16,993 nucleotides of DNA from Baffinella frigidus (GCA_026770585.1 MU646782.1:317702-334694); one strand, 5' to 3'; positions 1-7,061 are shown, counted from the first letter of the stretch. The notes: generated by a model from the letters alone, not told the origin. Program-made: numbers and translations.

Positions 1-80
1 TAGGGTCTAGGGTTTAGGGTCTAGGGTCTAGGGTCTAGGGTCTAGGGTCTAGGGTCTAGGGTTTAGGGTCTAGGGTTTAC

Positions 81-107
81 CAGCTGGTTGTTGGAGGTGT
101 CGAGGTG
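81..107 (-). pseudogene. Extra copy 5 of LRRC40 exon 6 end (short)
   Basis: Encodes HLDTSNNQL followed by CAGCTG|GTAAACCC. The donor side matches copy 2, so copies 4 and 5 repeat the order of exon end 1 and copy 2. Confidence 0.75.
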
Positions 108-144
108 GGACTGTTTGGCGATCAAGGTTCAAGGATCAAGGATC

Positions 145-212
145 AAGGGTGAAGGATGAAGGATGAAGGATGAAGGATGAATGAAGGATGAAGGATGAAG
201 GATCAAAGATCA
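145..212. repeat. GGATGAA heptamer microsatellite
   Basis: Imperfect tandem GGATGAA/GGATCAA units. A related run is at 810-840 in the matching position next to exon 6, consistent with both being parts of one duplicated intron block. Confidence 0.75.
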
Positions 213-257
213 GGGATGCGAGATAAGGGTCTCGGGCCTTGAAAAGGGGATTATCAC

Positions 258-276
258 CAGCTGGTTGTTGGAGGCG
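258..276 (-). pseudogene. Extra copy 4 of LRRC40 exon 6 end (short)
   Basis: Encodes A-S-N-N-Q-L followed by CTG|GTGATAATCCCC. The intron bases after it match those after the real exon 6 donor for about 35 bases, including the CAAGGCCCGAGAC stretch, so the copy includes intron sequence. Confidence 0.75.
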
Positions 277-338
277 ACGGTTAAGCGATTACGGATCAAA
301 GATCAGGGATGATGGATCAAGGATCAGGGATTTAATTT

Positions 339-467
339 CGGAACAAGACAGATTCAGTCCCGCTATCTGAGGCTTCCGACGCCGAAGATGAGGGTGCACA
401 TGCTATTTTAGGCATACACTGGTGCTGTCTTACGCCTCTTTATGTGGACAGATTCTGGTATGTTCCC
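339..467. mobile_element. MITE-like element, family A copy 1
   Basis: Imperfect terminal inverted repeats: left GGAACAAGACAGATT, right (reverse complement) GGAACATACCAGAATCTG. The core (CGCCGAAGAT, then TGCTATTTTAGGCATAC) matches the element at 15447-15566 in the same orientation, at roughly 85 percent by eye. No transposase is present. Confidence 0.75.
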
Positions 468-489
468 AGATGAGATTAGGATTTCCGAC

Positions 490-509
490 CAGCTGGTTGT
501 TGGCGGCGG
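490..509 (-). pseudogene. Extra copy 3 of LRRC40 exon 6 end (short)
   Basis: About 20 bases encoding A-N-N-Q-L, followed by CAGCTG|GTCGGAAA. It lies directly beside the inverted-repeat element at 339-467 and a TTTAGGG-like tract. Confidence 0.6.
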
Positions 510-510
510 A

Positions 511-660
511 TGAGGGTTTAGGGTTTGGGGTTTGGGGTTTAGTGTTTAGAGTTTAGGGTTTAGGGTTTAGGGTTTAGGGTTTAGGGTTTTGGATTTTGTG
601 TTTTGTGTTTAGGGGGGGGTTAGGGGTTTAGGGTTTAGAGTCTAGGGTTTAGTTTCAGGG
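511..660 (+). repeat. Interstitial telomere-like TTTAGGG tract
   Basis: Near-perfect TTTAGGG units around 540-585 grade into TTTGGGG, GTTTAGA and similar variants. A TCTAGGG version fills 1-80. The G-rich strand is the plus strand. Confidence 0.85.
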
Positions 661-671
661 CTAGGGTTTAC

Positions 672-756
672 CAGCTGGTTGTTAGAGGCGTCGAGGTGCC
701 TCAAGGACCTAGGGGAAAGGAGCCCATCCAAGTCCGACGCCAGGTTCTCGAGGCGA
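672..756 (-). pseudogene. Extra copy 2 of LRRC40 exon 6 end, with donor
   Basis: An 85-base diverged copy of the last part of exon 6. It reads RLENLASDLDGL, then a 9-base insertion, then RSLRHLDASNNQL, followed by a donor CAGCTG|GTAAAC. It has no evident acceptor in frame, though CCCCTAG|GTCC lies inside it. Confidence 0.8.
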
Positions 757-881
757 GTAAGGATCAAGGATCAGAGATGAGGGATTAGGGATCAAGGGGC
801 AAGGGGCAAGGATGAAGGATGAAGGATGAAGGATGAAGGATCAAAGACCAGAGTCTCGGGCCTTGAAAAAGGGAATATCAC

Positions 882-1607
882 CAGCTGGTTGTTAGAGGCG
901 TCGAGGTGTGTGAGCGACCGCAGCCCGTCCACATCCGGCGCCAGGCTCTCGAGGCGGTTGTAGCACACGAGGAGTGTATGCAGCCGCGGCAGCGCCCCGC
1001 ACACCCCCACGGGGAAATCCGCGATGCGGTTTTGGCTCAGGTCGAGCTCGGTAAGCGCGTTGAGCGACGCGACGAAGCGCGGGAAGCGCGGGAGGAAGTT
1101 GTGGCGCATCTTGAGGGAGGCGAGCGCGCGCAGCGGCGCGAGGTCGCGCCCCAGGGCGTCGCCCGCGGCCGCGAGCTGGTTGTTGCTCGCGTCGAGGTGC
1201 GTCACGCCCCCGAGGCGGCCGCACCCCGCCAGGCTCTCCAGGAGGTTGTCCGCGAGGTCGAGGGTGTGGAGCGGCACGTCCGCGACGCGCCCCGCGTCCG
1301 GGGGGAGCTCGCGGAGGTTCCGGCTGCGGAGGAGGAGCTTCCCCGTGGTGGACGAGAGCCGCACGGCCGACGCTACGTCCTGCCCGCCGAACCCGCCGCA
1401 CCCGCCGCGGGCGTCGTGGGTGTCGTGGGAGGAGGAGGAGTCGCGGGAGGAGGGGGGGGCGCCGAGCGGCGCGTTGCGGTGCTGCTGGGAGCCTGCCGGC
1501 TGCTGGGCGCTGGAAGAGGGCTCCTCGATGCGGGAGCGGAGGTACTCGAGGATCTCGCGCGCGGGCGCTGTCACGATCGCGCGCCGCACTGCCTTGAGGG
1601 GGTTGCC
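882..1607 (-). CDS. LRRC40: LRRC40-like exon 6, spacer and second LRR block
   Basis: 726 bases, 242 codons. Acceptor CACACCAG|GGCAAC at 1608-1610 joins LLLE to GNPLKAV, exactly the junction seen in LRRC40-type proteins. The donor is CAGCTG|GTGATA at 881. The exon holds the EILEYLRSRIEE spacer, a Ser-rich and Gly-rich linker, and about seven LRRs ending HLDASNNQL. Its first 60 bases and its last 25-85 bases recur as extra copies in the flanking introns. Confidence 0.9.
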
Positions 1608-4600
1608 CTGGTGTGGGGTGCTGGGGATTAATCCGGGGACATGTTTAATTTAAAAGAAAATGGCCTATCAAAACGGATTATGGCCCTAATTAAATGTACT
1701 TAGGGCCCTGATTATCCTTCGGCCAACTCCTCTGAACAAATAGGGATTCATTAAACTAAACATGTTCCCGGATGAGGTTGGGATTCGAGGCTCTCGCGCG
1801 CGGGCGCTGTCAAGATCGCGCGCCGAACAGCCTTCAGGGGGCTGCCCTGGTGTGGGGGGTGGAGGGATTAATCCGGGAACATGATTAATTTAAAAGGAAA
1901 TGGACCCCTATGTGTGCATAGCAGTTACACGAAGGTCAATTAAGGCCCTAAGTGAATTGAATTAGGGCCAGAATCCGGTTTGATAGGCCATTTTTAAAAA
2001 AAATGAACGTGTTCCCGGATGAGGTTGGGGGTTCGCTCGAGGATCTCGCGCGCGGGTGCTATCACGATCGCGCGCCGCACCGCCTTCAGGGGGCTGCCCC
2101 GGTTTAGGTTGTGGGGTTTGAGGTCTGGGGTTCCGGGTGTGGGGTGTGGGGTGTGGGGTTTGGGGGGATGGGGTTTGGGGGTTGGGGTTTGGGGTTTGGG
2201 TTTTGGGTTTGGGGGTGCAGGGTGTAGGGTTTAGGGTTCGGGGTGTGGGGTTTAGGGTTTCGGGTTGCAGGTTTCGGGTTTCGGGTTTCGGGTTCAGGGT
2301 TTAGGGCTTAGAGTTCAGGGTTTGGTGTTTAGTGTTGAGTGTTTGGTGTTTAGTGTTCAGGGTTCAGGGTTTAGAGTTTAGGGCGCAGGGTTCAGGGTTC
2401 AAGGTTCAGGGTTTAGGGTTTAGGGTTTAGGGTGTCGGGTTTGAGGATGAGGGTTCAGTGTTTAGGGTTCAGGGTGTAGGGTGTAGGGTGTAGGTTTTTG
2501 GGTTTAGGTGCTAGGTGTCGGGGTTTAGGGTTTAGGGTTTAGGGTTTAGGGTTTAGGGTTTAGGGTTCAGGGTGCAGTGTTCAGGGTGTAGGGTTTAGTG
2601 TTTAGAAACGAGGAGCCTAGGGTCGAGCAAGATGAGCAAAACCTAGCTTCTTCTGAGAGTTAATCTGGTCTCTTCAAACTGATCAGACCGGGAGTTGATT
2701 ATCCTGGTTTTTTGTGGTACAAACCCGTTAACCTTCCACGCCAGATTCTTGGAAGGGGTTACCAAAAGTCAATTTCCCCTCAAGGCAGTGGTTTTCAAAA
2801 GTTGAAAACCCTATCCTGATAGGGTTTACAAAAGTCAACCCCCACCTGCAATCTGGCGTGGTTTGGTGTGAGGCAGAGAAAGAGCTGGAGGCACAGCATG
2901 CATAAGGGTTTGCGCTGTGTGAGACATAGGGTGAGAGACAGGTTGTGAGACACAGGTTGTGAGAGACAAGAGGGTGAGAGACAGGTGGTCCGGGCACCTA
3001 CCTACATCTGTCTCCGTCTATTTGGGCAGAGACCAATCAGATGAGCCCGGGCGCTTTCCCGCTCCAAAGTTGACGGATTTGAACCGCGAACCCAGCATTT
3101 CAACTTGAGAACAGTCAGTCAACCCGACTAAGGCAGCGCTAGAGCCAGAGAAGAGTCTGGGAGCTTCTGGAACATCGTGTGATCGTATCCCTCCCTCCCT
3201 CCCTCCCTCCCTCCCTCCCTCCCTCCCTCTCTCTCTCTCTCCCTCCCGCCCTCCCGCCATCTTACCTCAAGGAGGAGCGCGGAGAGGGAGAGCTAGCGTA
3301 CCTCAATGAGGAGGCACAGGATGAACAAGGGGTTGCCCTGTGTGTGAGAGAGAGACAGGGTGAGAGAGAGGGTGAGAGAGAGAGAGGGTGTGAGAGAGAG
3401 AGGGTGCGAGAGAGAGGGTGCGAGAGAGAGGGTGAGAGAGAGAGGGTGAGAGAGAGAGGGTGCGAGAGAGAGGGTGAGAGAGAGAGGGTGCGGGAGAGAG
3501 GGTGCGAGAGAGAGGGTGCGAGAGAGAGGGTGAGAGAGAGAGAGAGACAGGGTGCGAGACAGGTGGCTGGGGCACCTCAAGGAGAAGGGCGGAGAGGGAG
3601 GTCATGAGGCCGAGGCGGGGCGGGAGGCGCGAGAGCTCATTGTTCCTCAGGTCGAGGGTCTTGAGCCGCACAAGCGGGAGCAGCTCCACCTCGTCAACTT
3701 CCACCAACAAGTTGTCGCGCACGTCGAGCACCGAGAGCGAGGGGGGCAGCCCGCGCGGGAGCATCTGCAGGCGGTTGAACCCCAGGAGCAGCTCCGCCAG
3801 GCGCGGCGACGCCGGGATCCCGCCCGCGCCCGAGAGAGCGTTCTCGCGGCAGTCAAGGCGCACCAGCGCGCCGAGGCGCGCCATCGCCTCCGGGAGCGCG
3901 CTCAGGCGGTTGTGCCCGACCTCGAGCTCGCTGAGCGACGCGAGGTCGCCGATCGACGCCGGGAGCGCGGCGAGCGCGTTGCTCGACGCGTCGAGCTTGG
4001 TCAGCGCGCGCATACGCCCGAGGCGCTCCGGGAGCGCGGCGAGCTGGTTGAAGGGGCACGTGAGCGTCTCGACGAGCACCAGGTCGCAGAGCGCGTCGGG
4101 GAGGCGTGTGAGCGCGTTGTGGTCCAGGTTCACGTGCACCAGGCCCTCGAGGGCCCCGATGAAGGACGGGAGGCGTTGGAAGGCGTTGTGCTGCAGGTTG
4201 ATGCGCGCCAGGATCTTGCATCGCTGGATTAAGGTTTGGGGTTTGGGGTTTGGGGTTTGGGGTTTGGGGGTTGGAGTTTGGGGTTTGGGGTTTGGGGTTT
4301 GGGGTTTGGGGTTGATGTTTTATGTGTAATGTTTCATGTTTTATGTTTTATGCTGCAGTGTTTAGGGTTTATGGTTTGGGGTTTAGGGGTCAGGGTTTAG
4401 GGTTTAGGGTTAAGGGTTTAGGGTTTAGACATTAGGGTTAAGGGTTTAGGTTTTAGGTTTTAGGTTTTAGGGTTTCGGGTTCAGAGTTTCAGGTTTCGGG
4501 TTCAGAGTTTCGGGTTCCGGGTTTTGGGTCTTGGTTTTGGGGTTCAGGGCCTGTTCTGGTTGAGGGTCGGTTCGGGTCCAAACCTGCAGTGAAGAAGGCA

Positions 4601-6410
4601 GCTCCGAGAGACCGTTGTTCCCCACGTGCAGCGTCTGCACACATGAGAGGCATACTTCACGTTTCTGAGGGGGGCTCGTTTCTCAAGGCGCATAGACGTT
4701 TGCATCACTCATCTCAAGGCCCAATGGCCTCATTCAGGACCTGCATCGAGAGCGATAACGAAGAAGAGAAGACACACGCGGTATTTCTTCACTTCAGCCA
4801 GGCGTTGCGACCACCTGTCCACACAAACCTCCAAACCTCCCGCCCTCCAACAACGTTGTTCCGGCGTCACTTGTCCCGTCACCCAAAACCGTAAGAGGAG
4901 CTTGAACGGGGTTGGTTGAAAGGGGGGGCTTGAGGTTGAAAGGGGGGGCTTGAAGAGGAGGTTGAAAGGGGTGTTTGTCCCGGCGTCGCCCCTCCCTCTA
5001 GAGCGCTTGATGGAAAACTTGTGGCCGATTTCAACGAAGATTTTTTAAAAAAAATCAGAGCTTTTGCACCAGGACGTGACATGAAACCGGTCTATCTCAA
5101 CGATTCTGGTACAAATTCTGGAAATATTTCTTGTTGAAATCGGCAAAGTTTTTCCACAAGCGCTCTACGTGTTTCAAACTATGCGGGCGCTGCGGTGATG
5201 CTGGGAGGACAACCACGCCAGGGCACTCGCAACATCCACGTTTGACATTTTCGAGGGAAATGTCTTGAATTCTCAAGTCAACCGCGCCAGATCTGGCACG
5301 GATAAGGCGTTGGTTTCCCTCGATCATTCTGGCATGGAAGGTGTCATGGGCGCGGGTAGTACCGCGGGTATTTAAACAGGGTTGTTATATCAGCTGGGTG
5401 CTTATACATGTCAGCACTTTTAAGCACGTATCAGCAATATCAGCAAAGTTTCAGATAACACCCGGAATTAGCCCTGCAAGATCCGGGGGGGGGCACCCTA
5501 GCTCTGTCCCAGTTCAATTTGGGCTCGTAGATATTTCGCCCCCCCCCCCCCGAAATTTTACGGGGGGGGGGTCAAACTTGACCTGTGAAATTTCGGGGGG
5601 GGGGGCGAAATATCTACGAGCCCAAATTGAACTGGGACAGAGCTAGGCACCTGCAGAGAGTCGAGGGCCTCGAATAGTTCCTCGGGCAAGTGCCGCAGCT
5701 CGTTGTGCGACAAGTCCAGCTTGGCCAGCTGCACCACCTCCCACCACTTGTCCGACTGCCCTTTAGCGTTCCACGCGCACAGCTCCTGGCGTGGGTGCAG
5801 GGTTTAGGGTGCATCGTTCAGAGTTTCGGGTTGAGGGTGTAGGGTTGATGGTTTCGTGTTTCGGGTTTTTATCTCCGACATCGAATAAAAATATTCACTT
5901 TCTGCCTCCTCTAAAGTTGATCACCACCTTGATATTGTAACCACTTTTGATTTGACACGCCAAAGTTGTTTATTTTCAGGGTGATAATCAACTTTAGACG
6001 TGGCAGAAAGTGGATGTGTTTATTCGATATCGGAGATAAGTTTAGGGTTCAGGGTTTAGGGTTGAACCTCAGGAACCTCCACAAGGCCGCGCGACGTGAG
6101 ATTGAGCGTGCCTGAGGCCTGCGCCTGGGCGATCGCGCGCTCGATGGCGGCCGGCGTGGCGCTCGTCTGCTGTGCCTCTGACCACCTGCCGACACATTCG
6201 GGAACCCGTCAACACGCAGCTACTTTTGAACCAACGAAGAAGGAATTAGTTTGACCCGGATTCGAGGACGGGGGGGGCTTCCCTTCCACGCAAAAGCATT
6301 GAGCAGGAGCAAGGCATCGAAAACCGCTCAGCGCGGTGCGTGACGCGGATGAGCATACGGTTGGGTGAGAGAGGGGCGCCCCACCTCTCCAGTTCGCGGC
6401 GTCCAACCAT
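882..6410 (-). CDS. LRRC40: LRRC40-like leucine-rich-repeat protein, six exons, 3' end outside window
   Basis: The spliced model, read on the minus strand, joins 6410-6385, 6185-6068, 5785-5651, 4634-4584, 4223-3576 and 1607-882. It gives about 568 residues and stays in frame through five GT-AG introns. The order matches my recollection of LRRC40: a short N-terminal SGTLNL..RGLVEVPE segment (residues about 34-48), a WWE motif (64-66), a first LRR block of 23-residue repeats (about 67-326), a spacer starting GNPLKAVRRAIV and ending EILEYLRSRIEE (327-350), a Ser/Gly-rich low-complexity stretch (351-390), and a second LRR block (about 395-568) with LDLSQNRI and LDASNNQL repeats. Vertebrate LRRC40 has about 600 residues, so only a short C-terminal exon should be missing, to the left of base 1. 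LRR blocks bind proteins; the molecular role of this family is poorly known. The gene is divergent from the permease at 7062. Exon order is secure; the first exon is less so. Confidence 0.85.
1627..1776. mobile_element. MITE-like element, family B copy 1
   Basis: About 150 bp. Left terminus ATTAATCCGGGGACATGTTT, right terminus (reverse complement) CCTCATCCGGGAACATGTTT. The core, GGCCTATCAAAACGGATT and then TGGCCCTAATT, is AT-rich compared with the exons. It ends about 17 bases upstream of the real exon 6 acceptor. Confidence 0.85.
1795..1852 (-). pseudogene. Extra copy of LRRC40 exon 6 start, with acceptor
   Basis: Reads CACACCAG|GGCAGC and encodes GSPLKAVRRAILTAPARE before breaking at CTCGA, the same base where the other copy (2040-2098) breaks. 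It lies between the two elements at 1627-1776 and 1867-2024. The intact acceptor could compete with the real one. Confidence 0.85.
1867..2024. mobile_element. MITE-like element, family B copy 2 (inverted core)
   Basis: Same outer flanks as copy 1, ATTAATCCGGGAACATG and CCCGGATGAGG. Inside, the sequence is the reverse complement: AATCCGGTTTGATAGGCC stands near the right end here, and its complement near the left end in copy 1. Confidence 0.85.
2038..2098 (-). pseudogene. Extra copy of LRRC40 exon 6 start, acceptor damaged
   Basis: Encodes the same PLKAVRRAIV.APAREILE segment, but the bases before it read AACCGGGG, so the CAG acceptor is altered. It breaks off at CTCGAG just before the MITE end. 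Confidence 0.8.
2100..2600 (+). repeat. Degenerate telomere-like heptamer field in intron
   Basis: About 500 bases of 7-bp periodic GGGTTTA, GGGTTTG, GGGTTTC and GGGTTCA variants, cleanest as TTTAGGG at about 2527-2565. The G-rich strand is plus, so the LRR pre-mRNA carries the C-rich form. Confidence 0.85.
2736..2861. mobile_element. Short MITE-like element
   Basis: 126 bp with perfect 12-bp terminal repeats (CCACGCCAGATT and its complement) and a sub-terminal CAAAAGTCAA motif. An inner hairpin forms around AACCCTATC and GATAGGGTT. Confidence 0.65.
2885..2998 (-). pseudogene. Relic second copy of mini-exon and its intron
   Basis: On the minus strand: AG|GTGCCC, CCACCTGTCTC, a short CTCACCC-type run, then CACACAG|CGCAAACCCTTAT and CTGTGCCTCC. 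This repeats, in order, the arrangement from the exon 5 donor to the mini-exon at 3302-3337, but decayed. Confidence 0.6.
3189..3250 (+). repeat. CCCT / CT pyrimidine microsatellite
   Basis: Long CCCT tetranucleotide run followed by CT dinucleotides and CCCTCCCGCC. It is a homopyrimidine tract on the plus strand. Confidence 0.9.
3260..3289 (-). pseudogene. Extra copy of LRRC40 exon 5 end with strong donor
   Basis: Encodes LSLSALLLE followed by GAG|GTAAGA, a better donor than the real exon 5 donor GAG|GTGCCC. Upstream reads GTACGCTAG|CTC, so it could even be flanked by an acceptor. Confidence 0.75.
3302..3337 (-). CDS. Possible 12-codon chimeric mini-exon
   Basis: Acceptor CACACAG|GGCAAC and donor ATTGAG|GTACGC enclose 36 bases, GNPLFILCLLIE, phase 0 on both sides. 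The first half copies the exon 6 start (GNPL) and the second half copies the exon 5 end (LLLE). If included it would insert 12 residues between LLLE and GNPLKAV without a frameshift. Whether it is spliced in is unknown; it may be a silent relic. Confidence 0.4.
3345..3556 (+). repeat. GAGAGAGGGTGC / GAGAGAGGGT purine minisatellite
   Basis: About 200 bases of GAGAGAGAGGGTG(C)-type repeats directly inside the exon 5 donor. On the transcribed strand it is a CTCACCCTCT pyrimidine run, open in every frame, which explains the low-complexity reading frames there. Confidence 0.9.
3576..4223 (-). CDS. LRRC40: LRRC40-like exon 5, first LRR block
   Basis: 648 bases, 216 codons. Acceptor AATCCAG|CGATGC at 4224-4226 and donor CTTGAG|GTGCCC at 3575. 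It begins RCKILARINLQHN and holds about nine regular LRRs, ending TSLSALLLE. The frame stays open past the donor into a pyrimidine-rich SLSHPLS run, which is intron and not protein. Confidence 0.9.
4224..4583 (-). other. LRRC40-like intron 4, almost wholly heptamer repeat
   Basis: 360 bases made almost entirely of GGGTTTG, GGGTTTA, GGTTTTA and GGGTTTC heptamers. The acceptor AATCCAG and donor GTTTGG are the only non-repeat parts. The array reaches to within a few bases of both splice sites. Confidence 0.8.
4584..4634 (-). CDS. LRRC40: LRRC40-like exon 4 (51 bases)
   Basis: A 17-codon exon, TLHVGNNGLSELPSSLQ, between acceptor TGTGCAG|ACGC and donor CTGCAG|GTTTGG, phase 0 at both ends. With the first residues of exon 5 (RCKILAR) it makes exactly one 23-residue LRR unit, which confirms both splice junctions. 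It is too short to be found as an open reading frame alone. Confidence 0.85.
5001..5165. mobile_element. TA-flanked MITE, family C copy 1
   Basis: 165 bp with about 45-bp imperfect inverted repeats: GAGCGCTTG at the tips, CCGATTTCAAC further in. It is flanked on both sides by TA, which fits a Tc1/mariner-type (Stowaway-like) target duplication. Confidence 0.85.
5497..5647. mobile_element. Palindromic element abutting the exon 3 donor
   Basis: 151 bp with about 55-bp near-perfect arms starting CCTAGCTCTGTCCCAGTTCA. Each arm ends in long poly-C/poly-G runs. Flanking CAC at 5494-5496 and 5648-5650 is a 3-bp direct duplication. On the minus strand the second CAC is the GTG that opens intron 3. 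Confidence 0.9.
5651..5785 (-). CDS. LRRC40: LRRC40-like exon 3
   Basis: 135 bases, 45 codons, phase 0 at both ends. Acceptor GCCAG|GAGCTG and donor CTGCAG|GTGCC. It encodes ELCAWNAKG, then SDKWWEVVQL and LDLSHNELRHLPEELF. The WWE followed by an LRR strand is a recognisable LRRC40 landmark. The GTG that opens the next intron is also the target-site duplication of the palindromic element at 5497-5647. Confidence 0.85.
5786..6067 (-). other. LRRC40-like intron 2 (282 bases)
   Basis: Consists of short heptamer-type tracts (GTTTAGGG, GGGTTTCG) on each side of one 165-bp MITE, with little unique sequence. Confidence 0.75.
5872..6036. mobile_element. TA-flanked MITE with ~60-bp inverted repeats
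   Basis: Left tip TCTCCGACATCGAATAAA, right tip (complement) TCTCCGATATCGAATAAA, then shared CACTTTCTGCC and TCTAAAGTTGAT. TA stands at 5870-5871 and 6037-6038. It fills most of intron 2. Confidence 0.9.
6068..6185 (-). CDS. LRRC40: LRRC40-like exon 2
   Basis: 118 bases. Acceptor CGGCAG|GTGG at 6186-6188 (an alternative AG lies 8 bases inside) and donor CCTGAG|GTTCAA at 6067. It encodes an Ala/Gln-rich helix and then SGTLNLTSRGLVEVPE, the first LRR-like strand of the LRRC40 N terminus. It ends in phase 0. Confidence 0.75.
6385..6410 (-). CDS. LRRC40: LRRC40-like exon 1 (candidate start)
   Basis: ATG at 6410-6408 followed by MVGRRELE and two bases of the next codon, then a donor reading GAGAG|GTGGGG. 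Joined to 6185 it continues R-W-S-E-A-Q-Q in frame. Exon 2 has an in-frame stop at about 6208 upstream and no ATG of its own, so a separate start exon is required. This one was chosen because it has an ATG, a donor and the right phase. Another start further upstream is possible. Confidence 0.45.
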
Positions 6411-7061
6411 TGGACGGACCGGCATTTTTAAGCGATGTCAAGACGGACGAATCTGGAAGAGGGGTCGGCGTCAGCGATTTCGGCTGTCGTGGTCCGGGAC
6501 AGGTCGTTAGGATGACAGGCAGGATTTCTCTGTGATTGAGCAAGGTGCTTCTCGGCAGATCATGTCAGATCATTCGCAGATGCAGGGGTAGGGATGGTCT
6601 CTGCGCTCAAGCATCGCTATGCATGCTCGTTTTAGCTCACTGCGCCCCTGGCTTCGCCTGGGGTGGCACCAATAGTGCAAGATTTCTCTCCCTGCGCCCC
6701 AGCATCGCTATAGATGCTCGCTCTGGCTCACTGCGCACCCGCACCGCTTCCTCTTTCAAATTCTGAAGACTTGGCAACTTAGCGTAGGATCCAGCCTGTC
6801 CTTGCAGCACCAAGACCAGGATCATGTGAGGCCCACCGTGTCGTGCGCAAGACCTGGAGTGACGCGGCGGAGTGGGATCTAGGAGGGCTCGTTCTCTTCT
6901 CTGCGATCCTGCCGTTGAAACGACCTGTAGGTTATGAGTCAAGGCAAACAAACGGAACGTTGGAGCCATTGAAAATATAGCCCAACTTTGGCTCCTGGGA
7001 AAGTGGCGGCTGGGCTGAGCGCTCTTGTGGCTGAGAGGGGAGCTCTGCACGCCCAGCGACC
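6411..7061. promoter_or_regulatory. Shared promoter region between divergent genes
   Basis: 651 bases separate the candidate LRRC40-like start from the permease start. It holds a directly repeated 48-base block (6601-6648 and 6692-6738) with inverted repeats, and an AT-rich AAAATATA at about 6973, roughly 90 bases before the permease ATG, that could be a TATA-like element. I find no coding exon in it with confidence. Confidence 0.45.
6601..6738. repeat. Duplicated 48-base block in promoter region
   Basis: Two copies 91 bases apart, each reading CTGCGC, then AGCATCGCTAT, GATGCTC or CATGCTC, then GCTCACTGCGC. The second contains a perfect AGCATC/GATGCT inverted repeat around GCTATA. Confidence 0.8.

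Larger units (their letters stand above)
1..881 (-). other. LRRC40-like intron 6 (partial), packed with exon-end copies
   Basis: No further coding exon is seen. On the minus strand the stretch holds the donor and four more copies of the exon 6 end, GGATGAA-type heptamers near 145-210 and 810-840, TCTAGGG/TTTAGGG heptamers at 1-80 and 511-670, and one inverted-repeat element at 339-467. The terminal coding exon should lie left of the window. Confidence 0.7.
1608..3575 (-). other. LRRC40-like intron 5 (1968 bases)
   Basis: Between donor GAG|GTGCCC and acceptor CACACCAG|GGC. In transcription order it holds a pyrimidine microsatellite, a 36-base mini-exon (3302-3337), further exon 5 end and mini-exon relics, a short MITE, a heptamer field (2100-2600), and two exon 6 start copies each followed by a MITE. 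No other gene is seen. Confidence 0.75.
4635..5650 (-). other. LRRC40-like intron 3 (1016 bases)
   Basis: Contains a GAGGTTGAAAGGGG minisatellite (about 4893-4975), a TA-flanked MITE (5001-5165), and a near-perfect palindromic element abutting the donor (5497-5647). I see no coding sequence between. Confidence 0.7.

Noticed and set aside
1-80. Left edge as a true chromosome end
   Set aside because: The repeats are degenerate and interstitial, and the LRR gene needs at least one more exon further left.
906-1653. Two plus-strand frames opposite LRRC40 exon 6
   Set aside because: Antisense shadows of a GC-rich exon; Arg-rich without recognisable domains.
3179-3607. Repeat-rich frames with Arg-Glu-Arg or Ser-Leu-Ser-His-Pro runs
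   Set aside because: They translate a purine/pyrimidine microsatellite inside an intron.
5341-5646. 101-residue plus-strand frame
   Set aside because: It spans the palindromic element and its poly-G runs; no conserved features.
6209-6406. Minus-strand frame starting at TTG 6406 as a protein
   Set aside because: It starts at a non-ATG codon and runs through intron 1; the ATG at 6410 in a different frame splices correctly to exon 2.
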